A stretch of 41,982 bases of DNA from a virus: the IMG/VR virus record IMGVR_UViG_3300031699_000003, positions 1-41,982 of that record; one strand, 5' to 3'. A program made the translations under genes and the position numbers. Below the pieces are notes generated by a model. It saw only the letters and a program-made list of their open reading frames with translations, was not told the origin of the DNA and made no database searches. Position 1 is the first letter of the stretch, and every line of letters begins with the position of its first letter. This document shows, piece after piece, positions 4,868-12,383 of the stretch.

Positions 4868-5116
4868 ATGGCTTATTTCAGTAACGGAACAGAAGGCGAA
4901 GTATTTGATAATCAATGTCTTAAATGTAAGTATGGAGAAAAGCCGTGTCCGATTGCAGGGGTTCAAATGGAATACAATTATGATGCCTGTAATAACGAGG
5001 TTGCCAGCAAAATACTAAACGATCTGGTAAAACAGGACGGAACGTGTGTCATGTTTAAAATGTTTGAGGATGATTTTTTCAATGATCCTAACCAGATAAA
5101 TTTATTTAAGCAGTAA
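4868..5116 (+). CDS. Hypothetical phage protein with CxxC motifs (82 aa)
   Basis: CLKCKYGEKPCPI near residues 17-29 and two later cysteines (YDACNNE, GTCVMF) suggest a metal site. The sequence ends with an acidic, Phe-rich segment (EDDFFNDPNQINLFKQ). It is the type of small phage protein often seen near replication genes. ATG 4868 has AAAGGAG upstream. No function can be assigned. Confidence 0.65.
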   Translation: MAYFSNGTEGEVFDNQCLKCKYGEKPCPIAGVQMEYNYDACNNEVASKILNDLVKQDGTCVMFKMFEDDFFNDPNQINLFKQ

Positions 5117-5133
5117 GGGAATAAGGAGGAAAC

Positions 5134-5601
5134 ATGAGTCAAAACGATCAAATTTTCGCATATCTCAAAAAGGGCAACACGTTGACCGCACTTGAAGCCT
5201 TGGATCTGTTCGGGTGCATGAACCTTAAAGGCCGAATAAACGAGCTGAAAAAAGACCACGATATTGATAAAAAAATGGTAAAAACGCGGTCTGGAAAGCG
5301 GGTTGCTCGGTATTTCTACAAAACGGCACCACAGCCAGAGGTTCAAAATCAAGCCAAACCGACGGAAACCGCCCCCTCGTCAGCGTTACACGGACAACCC
5401 TTAGCGGAGGGCATCGAGACACGGCCCCCGCTTAAAACGCCTGAAAATGGCTTGAGGGTTTGCAAACTGGAAGCCTGCAGACGGGAATTCCTGCCAAAAA
5501 CATATAATCAGCTTTTTTGCTGCAAACAACATAAAGATTATTTCTATAATAACACAAAAGCGGAGGCATACAAGGCTTTTCGTTTCAGGGGGCAAATATG
5601 A
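5134..5601 (+). CDS. HTH and zinc-knuckle protein (155 aa)
   Basis: Residues 10-50 (LTALEALDLFGCMNLKGRIN, then ELKKDHDIDKK) form a winged-helix-like helix-turn-helix of the type used in small phage DNA-binding proteins. Residues 65-100 are a Pro/Ala/Thr linker. The C-terminus has CKLEACRREF and LFCCKQHKD, a cysteine-based zinc finger. ATG 5134 follows AAGGAGG. A DNA-binding regulator or replication accessory protein is likely, but its target is unknown. Confidence 0.65.
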   Translation: MSQNDQIFAYLKKGNTLTALEALDLFGCMNLKGRINELKKDHDIDKKMVKTRSGKRVARYFYKTAPQPEVQNQAKPTETAPSSALHGQPLAEGIETRPPLKTPENGLRVCKLEACRREFLPKTYNQLFCCKQHKDYFYNNTKAEAYKAFRFRGQI

Positions 5602-5930
5602 TCATGGTCTATGTGGCAAGCCCATACACATTAGGAGATACTGGCGAGAACGTCAGGGCGCAGCTCGAAACGGGCGACAAGCTCATGGATATGGGATACT
5701 GCCCCATTCTCCCGCTGTTGACTCACTTTCAGCACATCCACAAACCAAGACCATATTGCGATTGGATGGCAATAGACGTGGAAAAGATAAGGCGGTGCGA
5801 TGTTCTCCTGCGGCTTCCGGGGCAGTCTAAGGGTGCGGATGATGAGGTCGAGTGTGCCACAAAACTAAAAATTCCGGTCGTCTATTCAATTACGGAATTA
5901 ACGAACACAACGAAAGGATGGAAGAAATGA
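5598..5930 (+). CDS. DUF4406-like nucleoside deoxyribosyltransferase-fold protein (110 aa)
   Basis: The N-terminal YVASPYT, the central CDWMAIDVEKIRRCDVLLRL and SKGADDEVECA near residue 78 match the DUF4406 or nucleoside 2-deoxyribosyltransferase-like layout. In that fold the N-terminal strand and the acidic E-x-x-x-A helix line the nucleotide pocket. Phage copies are thought to act on nucleotides or nucleotide sugars. It overlaps the upstream gene by 4 bp and the downstream nucleotide hydrolase by 4 bp, which supports a nucleotide-metabolism pair. Confidence 0.7.
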   Translation: MIMVYVASPYTLGDTGENVRAQLETGDKLMDMGYCPILPLLTHFQHIHKPRPYCDWMAIDVEKIRRCDVLLRLPGQSKGADDEVECATKLKIPVVYSITELTNTTKGWKK

Positions 5931-6451
5931 AATTTATGCCAAAAATAGGTGAGAAAGTTATCGTGAACCGCCAAAACTGCTGTTGGGCTGTAAACCAGGC
6001 CGGAGAGGTTGGGATTGTCGCCAGAATAGAAAATGATTCTTTCGGAGTGTTAATGAAAAGCGGGGATATTTATTTTCACAAAATGGGATGTCTTTCGTTG
6101 TTGGGCGCGCAAACACTTGGGATTGTTCAAGATCCGAAAGATAAAGAAGTAGACCCGAAACTGGGCCGCAAATTCGACCAGGAAAAACCGCGCTGGGACC
6201 TGCTGCCGTGGGAACAGGTCGAGGAAGTGGTCAAGGTGCTGACCCACGGAGCGAAAAAATATGACGACGACAACTGGCAGAAAGTGCCGGATTCCAAACG
6301 CAGATATTTTGCCGCACTCCATCGGCACCTGAACGCATGGCACAAAGGTGAAAAGCTGGACAAAGATTCAAACCTTCCGCATCTGGCAAGTGTTGTCTGT
6401 TGTGCGCTTTTCCTCATGTGGCACGACGAGGTGCAAAATGAAAAAATCTGA
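5927..6451 (+). CDS. MazZ/DUF5664-type dATP/dGTP pyrophosphohydrolase-like protein (174 aa)
   Basis: I chose ATG 5927 (nine bases after AAGG, ATGA overlap with the previous stop). Residues 80-170 contain GRKFDQEKPRWDLLPWEQ, LTHGAKKYDDDNW, RYFAALHRHLNAW and SNLPHLASVVCCALFL, the DUF5664 pattern. Known members (MazZ) hydrolyse dATP/dGTP, in some phages to favour 2-aminoadenine DNA. No purZ is visible here, so base replacement is not supported. Residues 1-65 form a separate small domain resembling an SH3-like barrel (KIGEKVIVNRQ, GEVGIVARIEND) fused to the enzyme. Confidence 0.7.
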   Translation: MKFMPKIGEKVIVNRQNCCWAVNQAGEVGIVARIENDSFGVLMKSGDIYFHKMGCLSLLGAQTLGIVQDPKDKEVDPKLGRKFDQEKPRWDLLPWEQVEEVVKVLTHGAKKYDDDNWQKVPDSKRRYFAALHRHLNAWHKGEKLDKDSNLPHLASVVCCALFLMWHDEVQNEKI

Positions 6452-6773
6452 CATGTTATTGATTGCCGGTTTCCTGTTTGTGATCGCCTCGGGGTTTATT
6501 TTTATCGACAAATACGACCGATGGGAAGCGGCACAACATGAACAGGTTTTTTACCCGGAACCCACGCCTCACATTCGCGGCATATTCGACACAACCGTTG
6601 ACACGACCGGATTCGGTGAAATGGCGAGAAGGGCCAACGAGATCGACCGCATTATTTTAGGCGGAAAAATGAGGGAGCGCGACCTGGAACTTGATAAGGA
6701 AAAACAACTCATTGAGCACCGGGTGAGAATGGAAGGTCAATACGGGGTATACCGGAGAAAGGATAAAGAATGA
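6438..6773 (+). CDS. Single-pass membrane hypothetical protein (111 aa)
   Basis: ATG 6438 overlaps the preceding gene by 14 bp. MKKSDMLLIAGFLFVIASGF is an N-terminal membrane segment. The rest is hydrophilic and helical (MRERDLELDKEKQLIEHRVR), probably coiled coil on one face of the inner membrane. It could be a small inner membrane accessory protein; no family recognised. Confidence 0.65.
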   Translation: MKKSDMLLIAGFLFVIASGFIFIDKYDRWEAAQHEQVFYPEPTPHIRGIFDTTVDTTGFGEMARRANEIDRIILGGKMRERDLELDKEKQLIEHRVRMEGQYGVYRRKDKE

Positions 6774-7030
6774 AGTGCAACAACGATAAAATAATTATGA
6801 GCCAGATTGAATTTTTCTTTATTGTTTTTATCGCCGTGACTCTCGGTATCATGTGCGGAAAAACCGTGTCAGATGTGAAGATGACCAGGAAATTCCCGGA
6901 GTTGATGCTTCCGACAAAATCCGAGGTGATCCTTGACGGGAAATTATCAGACAAGGAAATAAAGGAGGGACTGTATGAAAACGACTCAGCAGAGAAAGAC
7001 AGCGGGGTTTGCGATGTCGATTCTATTTGA
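6770..7030 (+). CDS. Small membrane protein (86 aa)
   Basis: Starts at ATG 6770 in an ATGA overlap with the previous gene; ATG 6797 is an alternative start. Residues 12-30 (IEFFFIVFIAVTLGIMCGK) are a membrane segment. The last 19 codons overlap the gene starting at 6975 in another frame, and the C-terminal sequence there looks unselected, so the functional part is probably the first 65 residues. Function unknown. Confidence 0.55.
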   Translation: MKCNNDKIIMSQIEFFFIVFIAVTLGIMCGKTVSDVKMTRKFPELMLPTKSEVILDGKLSDKEIKEGLYENDSAEKDSGVCDVDSI

Positions 7031-7136
7031 CCGATGGCTGAAAGACTTGACCGCCGCGCTGGAGGTTATGACAGCATCGGAAAAGGCAAAGCTGCGGCAA
7101 GTCGTGCTGAAGGGAACCAGACCGGGGAGGCGTTAA
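6975..7136 (+). CDS. Small basic protein (53 aa)
   Basis: ATG 6975 is preceded by AAAGGAGGG, the best ribosome binding site in this part, and the frame stops at TAA 7134-7136, one base into the next start (TAATG). The sequence is basic and helical (MSILFDRWLKDLTAALEVM, ASEKAKLRQVVLKG). It overlaps the 3' end of the 6770 gene by 56 bp. Function unknown. Confidence 0.6.
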   Translation: MKTTQQRKTAGFAMSILFDRWLKDLTAALEVMTASEKAKLRQVVLKGTRPGRR

Positions 7137-7372
7137 TGGACGCTAAAAAAGAATTTAAAAAATATTGGAACGATTTAAAATGTTCCGGGTTGGATGAAAC
7201 CACCATTTACGGGTTTGTGTTTAGGGCATGGCACGCAGGACACGAAACCGCCACAAAAGAAAATTCACAACATGGAAAATGTCAACATTGGGATGGCGAC
7301 AGAGATTGCTTTGTTGGTTTAGTGAGCCACCGATGCAAGCACCCTGACAGAATTAAGTGGTTAAATCAATAA
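7136..7372 (+). CDS. Hypothetical protein with Cys/His pairs, last early gene (78 aa)
   Basis: ATG 7136 overlaps the preceding stop by one base (TAATG) with GGGGAGG just upstream. It contains AWHAGHETA, then GKCQHWDGDRDCF and HRCKHPDRIKW: a Cys/His set that could hold one zinc. The stop at 7370-7372 overlaps the stop region of the convergent late gene by 7 bp, so the two clusters meet here with no terminator between them. Confidence 0.65.
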   Translation: MDAKKEFKKYWNDLKCSGLDETTIYGFVFRAWHAGHETATKENSQHGKCQHWDGDRDCFVGLVSHRCKHPDRIKWLNQ

Positions 7373-9024
7373 GCCTCACCGAGCCGCTTTTCCGGTTTGT
7401 CGAAAGGCTGATTCCGAAAAGACCGCTTTCTGAATTTCATCATGCGGAACACTTCTGAATCTGACGGGCAAAACCCGAGAGCGTCATAAACGGTCAGATC
7501 GCCAATCTCGCGAAAGGTAACTGTTGTTATAGTGTCTGTCCAGTTAATTGAATCGGCACGCACAGAGTCTCCTTGTGTTGCTTGTAGGCTGTCAGGGATT
7601 CCTACGCAAACAGAATCATAATAAATTGTGTCAGAGTAATTTGTATCGTAAGTCGCCACCCACAATTCATCAGCACCGATTGACGGCGGGGAAGCCATAG
7701 TGTTTCCGCGAATACCAAGGGTGTTTTCTGTAATTGATGCAGCCCCGCCAGCACCGTCAAGGCTTCCGTCTTTTAACTTTAAAAAGTACGGACTTGTTTT
7801 GTCCGTGCTTACAACCTCGTCACCAATGGTAATTTCAGTTACCGCATTATTGTCCGTTGCCGCTCCAACTGCTACGGCATCGGTAGCACAGTTATTTGAT
7901 ATTGAATTTGTATTATCTAAAAAGTTAGCATCGTTAGAAGAAAACAGGCAGTTATCAAATACCATTGCTACGTCGCCATTGTTTACAGCTAAACTACAAT
8001 TATGAAAATTACAGTTTTCAATTTCTGAACTACCACCAATAACACTCAGAAGCAATGCTCCGTCGCCGGTTCCAATAAAATCATAAAAAACAGAATTATA
8101 TGCTTCATACTTTGTAGACGCATCAGATAATTGCAACCCCACACCTTCAGTTTTCGAGTTACCATCAAAAAAACAGTCATTCACTATAGCACTTGCAGAT
8201 GACGTTTGATAAATAAGAACCATAGTATAATTTGAAGAAGGTGTGCCCGTTCTTTTGAATCTTAAATCTTGGACAACTATTTTTCCGGTGCCAGAATTAT
8301 TAAACCACAAGCAATAACCATTACCAATGTTTACACTAATTAAATAACCAGCCGTTACATCGCCATTATGCGGAGAGTCGGACCTAACAATTATATCATA
8401 GGTGCTATTGTTTTCAGTAATCCGCGCTGTTGCCACTTCTTCTATACTTGACACAACTGTGGTAGTGCATCCACCAGTAAACGTAGCGGCTACGTCATCC
8501 CAGGCCACTGCAAGAGTCGCATAAGAACCACCGCTTCCAACTGTCGAATCACCGATTGACCATGTGAATCTGTCTTCAATTATTGGATTACTGACTGCCG
8601 ATTTTAACTTTATCAAGTCAGTATATTTTTTTTCTTTTGGTAGGATGATTTCTGATTTTCCATCATGGAAGTTTTCGGCCCATTTATCATCTGCTAATGT
8701 ATCTTCCATCGCATTATAATCAACTCTATATTTATCTGTTGTGTCTTCAACAACGGATTTAATTGTTGCCAAGTCCTTCCTTGGAACGGGCATGTATTTA
8801 AAAGCATGGTTAACATTTCTTAAAATATATTCTCCATTCTGCCCCCAGGCGGCGGGATCAATATAGTCTATGATCTTGCCTTCTGTATTGATGGAAACAA
8901 AAATATACGAATCGTCCACCGGGGCCGCGCCAGCTTTAAAAAACAGCCCGGCCATGATCGCCGCCATGAATGCAAACAAAATTAAGTCGCTAACAAATCC
9001 AGAATGCCGCTTCCTTGAGTTCAT
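7366..9024 (-). CDS. Beta-solenoid fibre-like protein with signal-type N-terminus (552 aa)
   Basis: Residues 18-34 are a hydrophobic segment ending GAAPVDD, like a Sec signal peptide. The body has repeated short strands rich in N, S, T, D and G (DGNSKTEGVGLQLSDAS, SEIENCNFHNCSL, MVFDNCLFSSNDAN), typical of right-handed parallel beta-helix tail fibres and pectate-lyase-fold proteins. The C-terminus is basic (FRKRSFRNQPFDKPEKR). It is the last late gene, after the lysis-like group. Either a receptor-binding fibre or a secreted adhesin or lyase; I cannot tell which. Confidence 0.65.
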   Translation of the reverse strand: MNSRKRHSGFVSDLILFAFMAAIMAGLFFKAGAAPVDDSYIFVSINTEGKIIDYIDPAAWGQNGEYILRNVNHAFKYMPVPRKDLATIKSVVEDTTDKYRVDYNAMEDTLADDKWAENFHDGKSEIILPKEKKYTDLIKLKSAVSNPIIEDRFTWSIGDSTVGSGGSYATLAVAWDDVAATFTGGCTTTVVSSIEEVATARITENNSTYDIIVRSDSPHNGDVTAGYLISVNIGNGYCLWFNNSGTGKIVVQDLRFKRTGTPSSNYTMVLIYQTSSASAIVNDCFFDGNSKTEGVGLQLSDASTKYEAYNSVFYDFIGTGDGALLLSVIGGSSEIENCNFHNCSLAVNNGDVAMVFDNCLFSSNDANFLDNTNSISNNCATDAVAVGAATDNNAVTEITIGDEVVSTDKTSPYFLKLKDGSLDGAGGAASITENTLGIRGNTMASPPSIGADELWVATYDTNYSDTIYYDSVCVGIPDSLQATQGDSVRADSINWTDTITTVTFREIGDLTVYDALGFCPSDSEVFRMMKFRKRSFRNQPFDKPEKRLGEAY

Positions 9025-9101
9025 TGTGAATACCTGTTCCTTTTAATAGGCACAACATTAATAAAATGGCTGAAATTATTATCAGTTTTTTTATAAGATT
9101 T

Positions 9102-9353
9102 TTACCCTCTGGATTGACCATTGAGCTTCCCTTCTATCCGACCAATTGCACGCAGAATCTCTCCCTGCTGTTCGACAAATTTATCAAACTTCGCGTAGAC
9201 TTCGACTGATTTCTTATGGCATATTTCCCGGTGTGTCTCATGGTCGATTAGGTTAAGCATCTTGCCTTTTACCAGACCCCATGAAACCCCGCCTGCGATT
9301 GCTGCCGGGACCAAAGTGATCCCACCCCAGAAAGCCATTTCAATGCCGGTCAC
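9102..9353 (-). CDS. Small membrane protein with coiled coil (83 aa)
   Basis: Residues 5-28 (EMAFWGGITLVPAAIAGGVS) form one membrane segment. The rest is hydrophilic and helical (SVEVYAKFDKFVEQQGEI, RAIGRIEGKL), probably a coiled coil. It overlaps the upstream gene by 4 bp. Size, topology and position next to the peptidoglycan-active genes fit a lysis accessory, such as a holin partner, but no family match can be claimed. 9025-9101 holds no gene that I can support. Confidence 0.55.
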   Translation of the reverse strand: MTGIEMAFWGGITLVPAAIAGGVSWGLVKGKMLNLIDHETHREICHKKSVEVYAKFDKFVEQQGEILRAIGRIEGKLNGQSRG

Positions 9354-9601
9354 GGGATCACCCTGTCCTTTCCTTCGTCTTCCTCGATGGCATCAATTGA
9401 GTGGTTGTCGTCCACAAGTTCAAGAAACCTGTCTATGACTGCCGGGATTGGTTTGTAAAACGGGATTGATCCACCGTGGCGACGTTTAATCTTTCCAATG
9501 CGGGAACTGACCGTCTCATCCGGGTCTCCCCCGGTCAGCGCGTTTCCGAGCTGGTCAAGTCCGATCAAAACGTTAAGGATGTATTTTCCCAGTTTTTTCA
9601 T
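9350..9601 (-). CDS. Conserved small phage protein with GGDPDET motif (83 aa)
   Basis: The motif IGLDQLGNALTGGDPDETVS (residues 13-32), followed by RIGKIKRRHGG, recurs in small proteins of the lysis regions of many Gram-negative phages, as I recall. Their function is not established. The N-terminus is basic then hydrophobic, suggesting membrane association; the C-terminus is acidic (DAIEEDEGKD). It lies between the Pal-like protein and the small membrane protein. Confidence 0.65.
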   Translation of the reverse strand: MKKLGKYILNVLIGLDQLGNALTGGDPDETVSSRIGKIKRRHGGSIPFYKPIPAVIDRFLELVDDNHSIDAIEEDEGKDRVIP

Positions 9602-9608
9602 AATTCAC

Positions 9609-10112
9609 CTACTCCAGAATTGTGAAAGTGAATTCATCCCTCCGGTCATCAGCGAGCGTCGGCCCCTGCGGTTCCATCTCGCCCATTGACACAACAGAGA
9701 TCCGGTCTTCGTCGATTCCTCGGTTTGACAGATAGAGCTTTGCCGCGAGTCCACGGTGCTGACCCAGGGCCATGTTATACTCAAAACTTCCGATCCGGCA
9801 TGTGTGTCCCTCGATCAAAAGTTTGGAGTTCGGCTTGTCGATCATCTCTTTGTATATTTTATCCAGCTCGACCATGCTGCCCTCTCGGAGCGTCCACTTG
9901 TCAAAGTCGAAATAAATCTGGAACGGATACGAAACCTCGAACTCCTGTTTTTCCACTTCCTTTTCAACCTGTGGAGCCGGTACAACGGCTTCAGGCTCAG
10001 ACGATATAGCGTTTTCCAAAGTGTCTTCATATAATTTTTTTTTAGAGCAATCGGTTAAAATTCCAACGAGCAACACGCAAACAAAAACAATCGAATCACG
10101 TTTCCAGTTCAT
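9609..10112 (-). CDS. Pal/OmpA-type peptidoglycan-binding protein (167 aa)
   Basis: Residues 1-22 (MNWKRDSIVFVCVLLVGILT, then DCSKK) look like a signal peptide with an atypical lipobox (Asp before the Cys). Residues 60-165 are an OmpA C-terminal domain: YFDFDKWTLREGS, IEGHT, EYNMALGQHRGLAAKLYL, RISVVSMGE. In the family the motif GHTD provides the Asp that contacts peptidoglycan; here it reads GHTC, while the Arg (QHRG) is kept. Sitting among lysis-like genes, it might bridge or disturb the outer membrane-wall link, perhaps in place of a spanin. That role is inference. Confidence 0.75.
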   Translation of the reverse strand: MNWKRDSIVFVCVLLVGILTDCSKKKLYEDTLENAISSEPEAVVPAPQVEKEVEKQEFEVSYPFQIYFDFDKWTLREGSMVELDKIYKEMIDKPNSKLLIEGHTCRIGSFEYNMALGQHRGLAAKLYLSNRGIDEDRISVVSMGEMEPQGPTLADDRRDEFTFTILE

Positions 10113-10525
10113 ACGCTCTCCTTTTTTTGGTTATCTTTTAAAAGTCCTTTTTCAAAGTTTTCGATAAATGCGTGCGGGATTAAGAGTATCGGCTTGATAA
10201 ATGCCTCTAAAAAAAGCATATATAATTCTTTGGCCCACGTGGTCAAGGTAATTATGATTTTTTCCTCAAACGCATTGCCGGACTTCTTGCCAATATAAAT
10301 CAGTATCCTTCTGGAAAGCTGAGTCCCGATAAACGCTGCCGGGGAAGTCGCTTTTTTCACGATGAATTCTGAAGTGTCCTCGCACCAGAACCTTGCGGAT
10401 TCCATTAGGCTTGCAACCTTCTTTCGTGGGAGCCGTTTAGCCATGTAGGAAATCGCGACCATGATAACCGAGCCGACAATAAAATTTTGTGGATCTGTCA
10501 CGAATGATTTAATAGCGCTTATCAT
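10109..10525 (-). CDS. Membrane-associated hypothetical protein, holin candidate (138 aa)
   Basis: Residues 14-30 (NFIVGSVIMVAISYM) are a membrane segment, and residues 105-122 (ELYMLFLEAFIKPILLIPHA) form a second hydrophobic stretch. The centre is basic and helical. It overlaps the L,D-transpeptidase-like gene and the Pal-like gene by 4 bp each, so it is co-translated with them. One or two membrane segments beside a wall-active enzyme suit a holin, but sequence alone does not prove it. Confidence 0.5.
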   Translation of the reverse strand: MISAIKSFVTDPQNFIVGSVIMVAISYMAKRLPRKKVASLMESARFWCEDTSEFIVKKATSPAAFIGTQLSRRILIYIGKKSGNAFEEKIIITLTTWAKELYMLFLEAFIKPILLIPHAFIENFEKGLLKDNQKKESV

Positions 10526-10935
10526 ATTCCCGACCTCCTGACTTTAAAAGGAATAACCGCATCCGGGTTTATTTCAAACTGCCACATGCCGAAATAATAT
10601 AGGCCCATTGCGTTCGTGTTCTGCGTACCCACACAACCCATCGTACCGGGCTTGTTTCCGTCCGGGTGAATAAGCAACGAGCTGTCCCCGATCCTCCATT
10701 TCCACCCGTGACCGCCGAGGCCATGTATAAACATGGAGTTGTGTTCGCTTGGTGCCGGTTTGACCGGGGCCGAGATCATTTCATAATCCCCCGGCTCGAT
10801 TGCGTCCTTCAGCCTGTTGTCGTGTACGTTCCCGGATCTGGCAAGCCACGCGAAAAGCTGATCCTCACCTGAAAATAGAATCAGATCGCCAAACCCGAAA
10901 GACGTGTATTCGAAATATAGGCTGTATGGTTTCAT
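10522..10935 (-). CDS. L,D-transpeptidase/YkuD-like cysteine enzyme, possible endolysin (137 aa)
   Basis: The C-terminal half shows FIHGLGGHGW, then LLIHPDGNKPGTMGCVGTQN. The HP-D-G...G-T-x-G-C order is that of the YkuD-like or DUF2778-like cysteine peptidase/transpeptidase active site, which acts on peptidoglycan peptides. IEPGDYEMISAP upstream resembles the strand before that site. No other muramidase or amidase is seen in the window, so this is the best candidate lytic enzyme. It adjoins a holin-like membrane protein. The exact reaction is unknown. Confidence 0.65.
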   Translation of the reverse strand: MKPYSLYFEYTSFGFGDLILFSGEDQLFAWLARSGNVHDNRLKDAIEPGDYEMISAPVKPAPSEHNSMFIHGLGGHGWKWRIGDSSLLIHPDGNKPGTMGCVGTQNTNAMGLYYFGMWQFEINPDAVIPFKVRRSGI

Positions 10936-12383
10936 TATCTTTCCAGCTCGCTTCTCTTTTTCTGTGTCAGCCCGAGTCCAAGAGTACCGGCCCCAGCTTT
11001 GAGTCGTGCCGGGTTTGTCCTTGATATGCCCTTTCCAGCTTTTATTAATGCGCTGGCACCCCTTCCCTTTCCTGCTGCTTTACTGGCAAGAGCAAGACCG
11101 GCGGCTGCTATCGCCGTTGTGGGTTCTCCGGCTATTGCGGCCCCGCCACTACCAAGCAAAAGGCCCTTTTCTGTCAGTCGGAAGATGTCGCGGTTTTTTG
11201 TCCTTTTGGCTGCTTCCTCCGATGCCTGTCGAACCAGAATAAGATCGTGGATTTTTTGATTGTGTTGTCTGATTTCAGGAATAACCTTTTCCATCTCGTC
11301 GCGAATTTTTAGGTTCAAAAACTCTTTTACCCTGTCACGGACTGGATCTTCTGAAATTTGCAAAACACCCTTTTTAAATGCCTTCTTGCCGATCAGCTTT
11401 TTCGCTCGGTTCGCTTTTGTCATATCCACGACCCCGGCAAGTCCTCGCTTTTCGAGTGCTTCAAACATTTCGCTCGCTATTTTTGCCGCTCGCTCTCCCT
11501 CACCAAAGAACTCATCAAGCTGTTCAGCCTGGGCCTTTTCCATGAAATCCAGAATCACTTCTTCAACATCAACCGTCTTGCTTAATACGTCATCGGATGC
11601 TTTTGCGATAACATCATCTGCCGCCTGCTTCGCGAGGCTGATTTCTTTTGTGCTTTTCTTGGCTATATCATCGAAAGAGCCTTCAACGTTATACTTTGAG
11701 ATGTTATCGACAATACGCTTTGCCCCGGATTCAACTGTCCGGCCAGCACGCTTTGCGGTCACGTCTTTTATTTTCATGCCGGAACGCAATGAGCTTTTTC
11801 CTATGTCCTCAACCTTTCCACCGGCTTTTGATAACAGGCTTGAACGTTTCGCGGTTTCCTCGGCCACGTCTTTTAGAGCCTGTTTTCCTGGAGCGGTAAA
11901 GGCTTTTCTGGCGGCTCCGGCACCAATATAAGTCGATGGATCTGTCGCCACCTCGAGCCCGAATTTAACGTTCTCACGGAGCGGGCCTTCTGGAACTTTT
12001 TCTGATACTGCTTTACGAAATCCCGGCGCCCCCGCCTCAAATCCAGGTCTTTTCCCGGTAATTGCTTCGGCTCCAACATCAAGAACCTTCCCAACTTTCT
12101 TTGTGGTGGCATCGAAAGCACGGGCTGGAATGCTGAGGATATCGGCACCGGCCAGCAGGTTTTGCTTTAAAAGACCACTTCCAGACCGCTTTGCCTCGGT
12201 TGACATTGGGAAAACGGTTTCCTTTGCTTTCGACAAGATCCCGCCGCCCTGGTCTTCTGTCTCTGTTGGTTTTGATTTCAGCTTTGCAAACTCAGCGTCG
12301 ATCTGTTCTTCTGTCGGTTCTTCACCTCTGAACCTGAGTTTTCGCCCCGTGTCCGGGTCGGTAAATGTCCACACTTTTGGCAT
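10935..12383 (-). CDS. Ala/Lys-rich helical protein, candidate ejection (internal virion) protein (482 aa)
   Basis: The N-terminus (FTDPDTGRKLRFRGEEPTEE, then QIDAEF) is the short 'target plus EEPTEEQID' segment seen at the start of podovirus injection proteins and virion lysozymes. Long helices follow, rich in Ala, Lys and Glu (residues 80-420), with Gly/Ala-rich hydrophobic stretches (AGEPTTAIAAAGLALASKAA) that could enter a membrane. The gene is one of four consecutive proteins of similar composition placed after the tail genes, the usual place for ejection proteins. Confidence 0.6.
   Translation of the reverse strand: MPKVWTFTDPDTGRKLRFRGEEPTEEQIDAEFAKLKSKPTETEDQGGGILSKAKETVFPMSTEAKRSGSGLLKQNLLAGADILSIPARAFDATTKKVGKVLDVGAEAITGKRPGFEAGAPGFRKAVSEKVPEGPLRENVKFGLEVATDPSTYIGAGAARKAFTAPGKQALKDVAEETAKRSSLLSKAGGKVEDIGKSSLRSGMKIKDVTAKRAGRTVESGAKRIVDNISKYNVEGSFDDIAKKSTKEISLAKQAADDVIAKASDDVLSKTVDVEEVILDFMEKAQAEQLDEFFGEGERAAKIASEMFEALEKRGLAGVVDMTKANRAKKLIGKKAFKKGVLQISEDPVRDRVKEFLNLKIRDEMEKVIPEIRQHNQKIHDLILVRQASEEAAKRTKNRDIFRLTEKGLLLGSGGAAIAGEPTTAIAAAGLALASKAAGKGRGASALIKAGKGISRTNPARLKAGAGTLGLGLTQKKRSELER

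Noticed and set aside
5927-6451. Z-genome (2-aminoadenine) phage
   Set aside because: A MazZ-like gene alone is not enough; no PurZ-type adenylosuccinate synthetase or dedicated polymerase is found.
9025-9101. Additional gene between 9102 and the fibre gene
   Set aside because: No start with ribosome binding site and no frame longer than a few codons on either strand.
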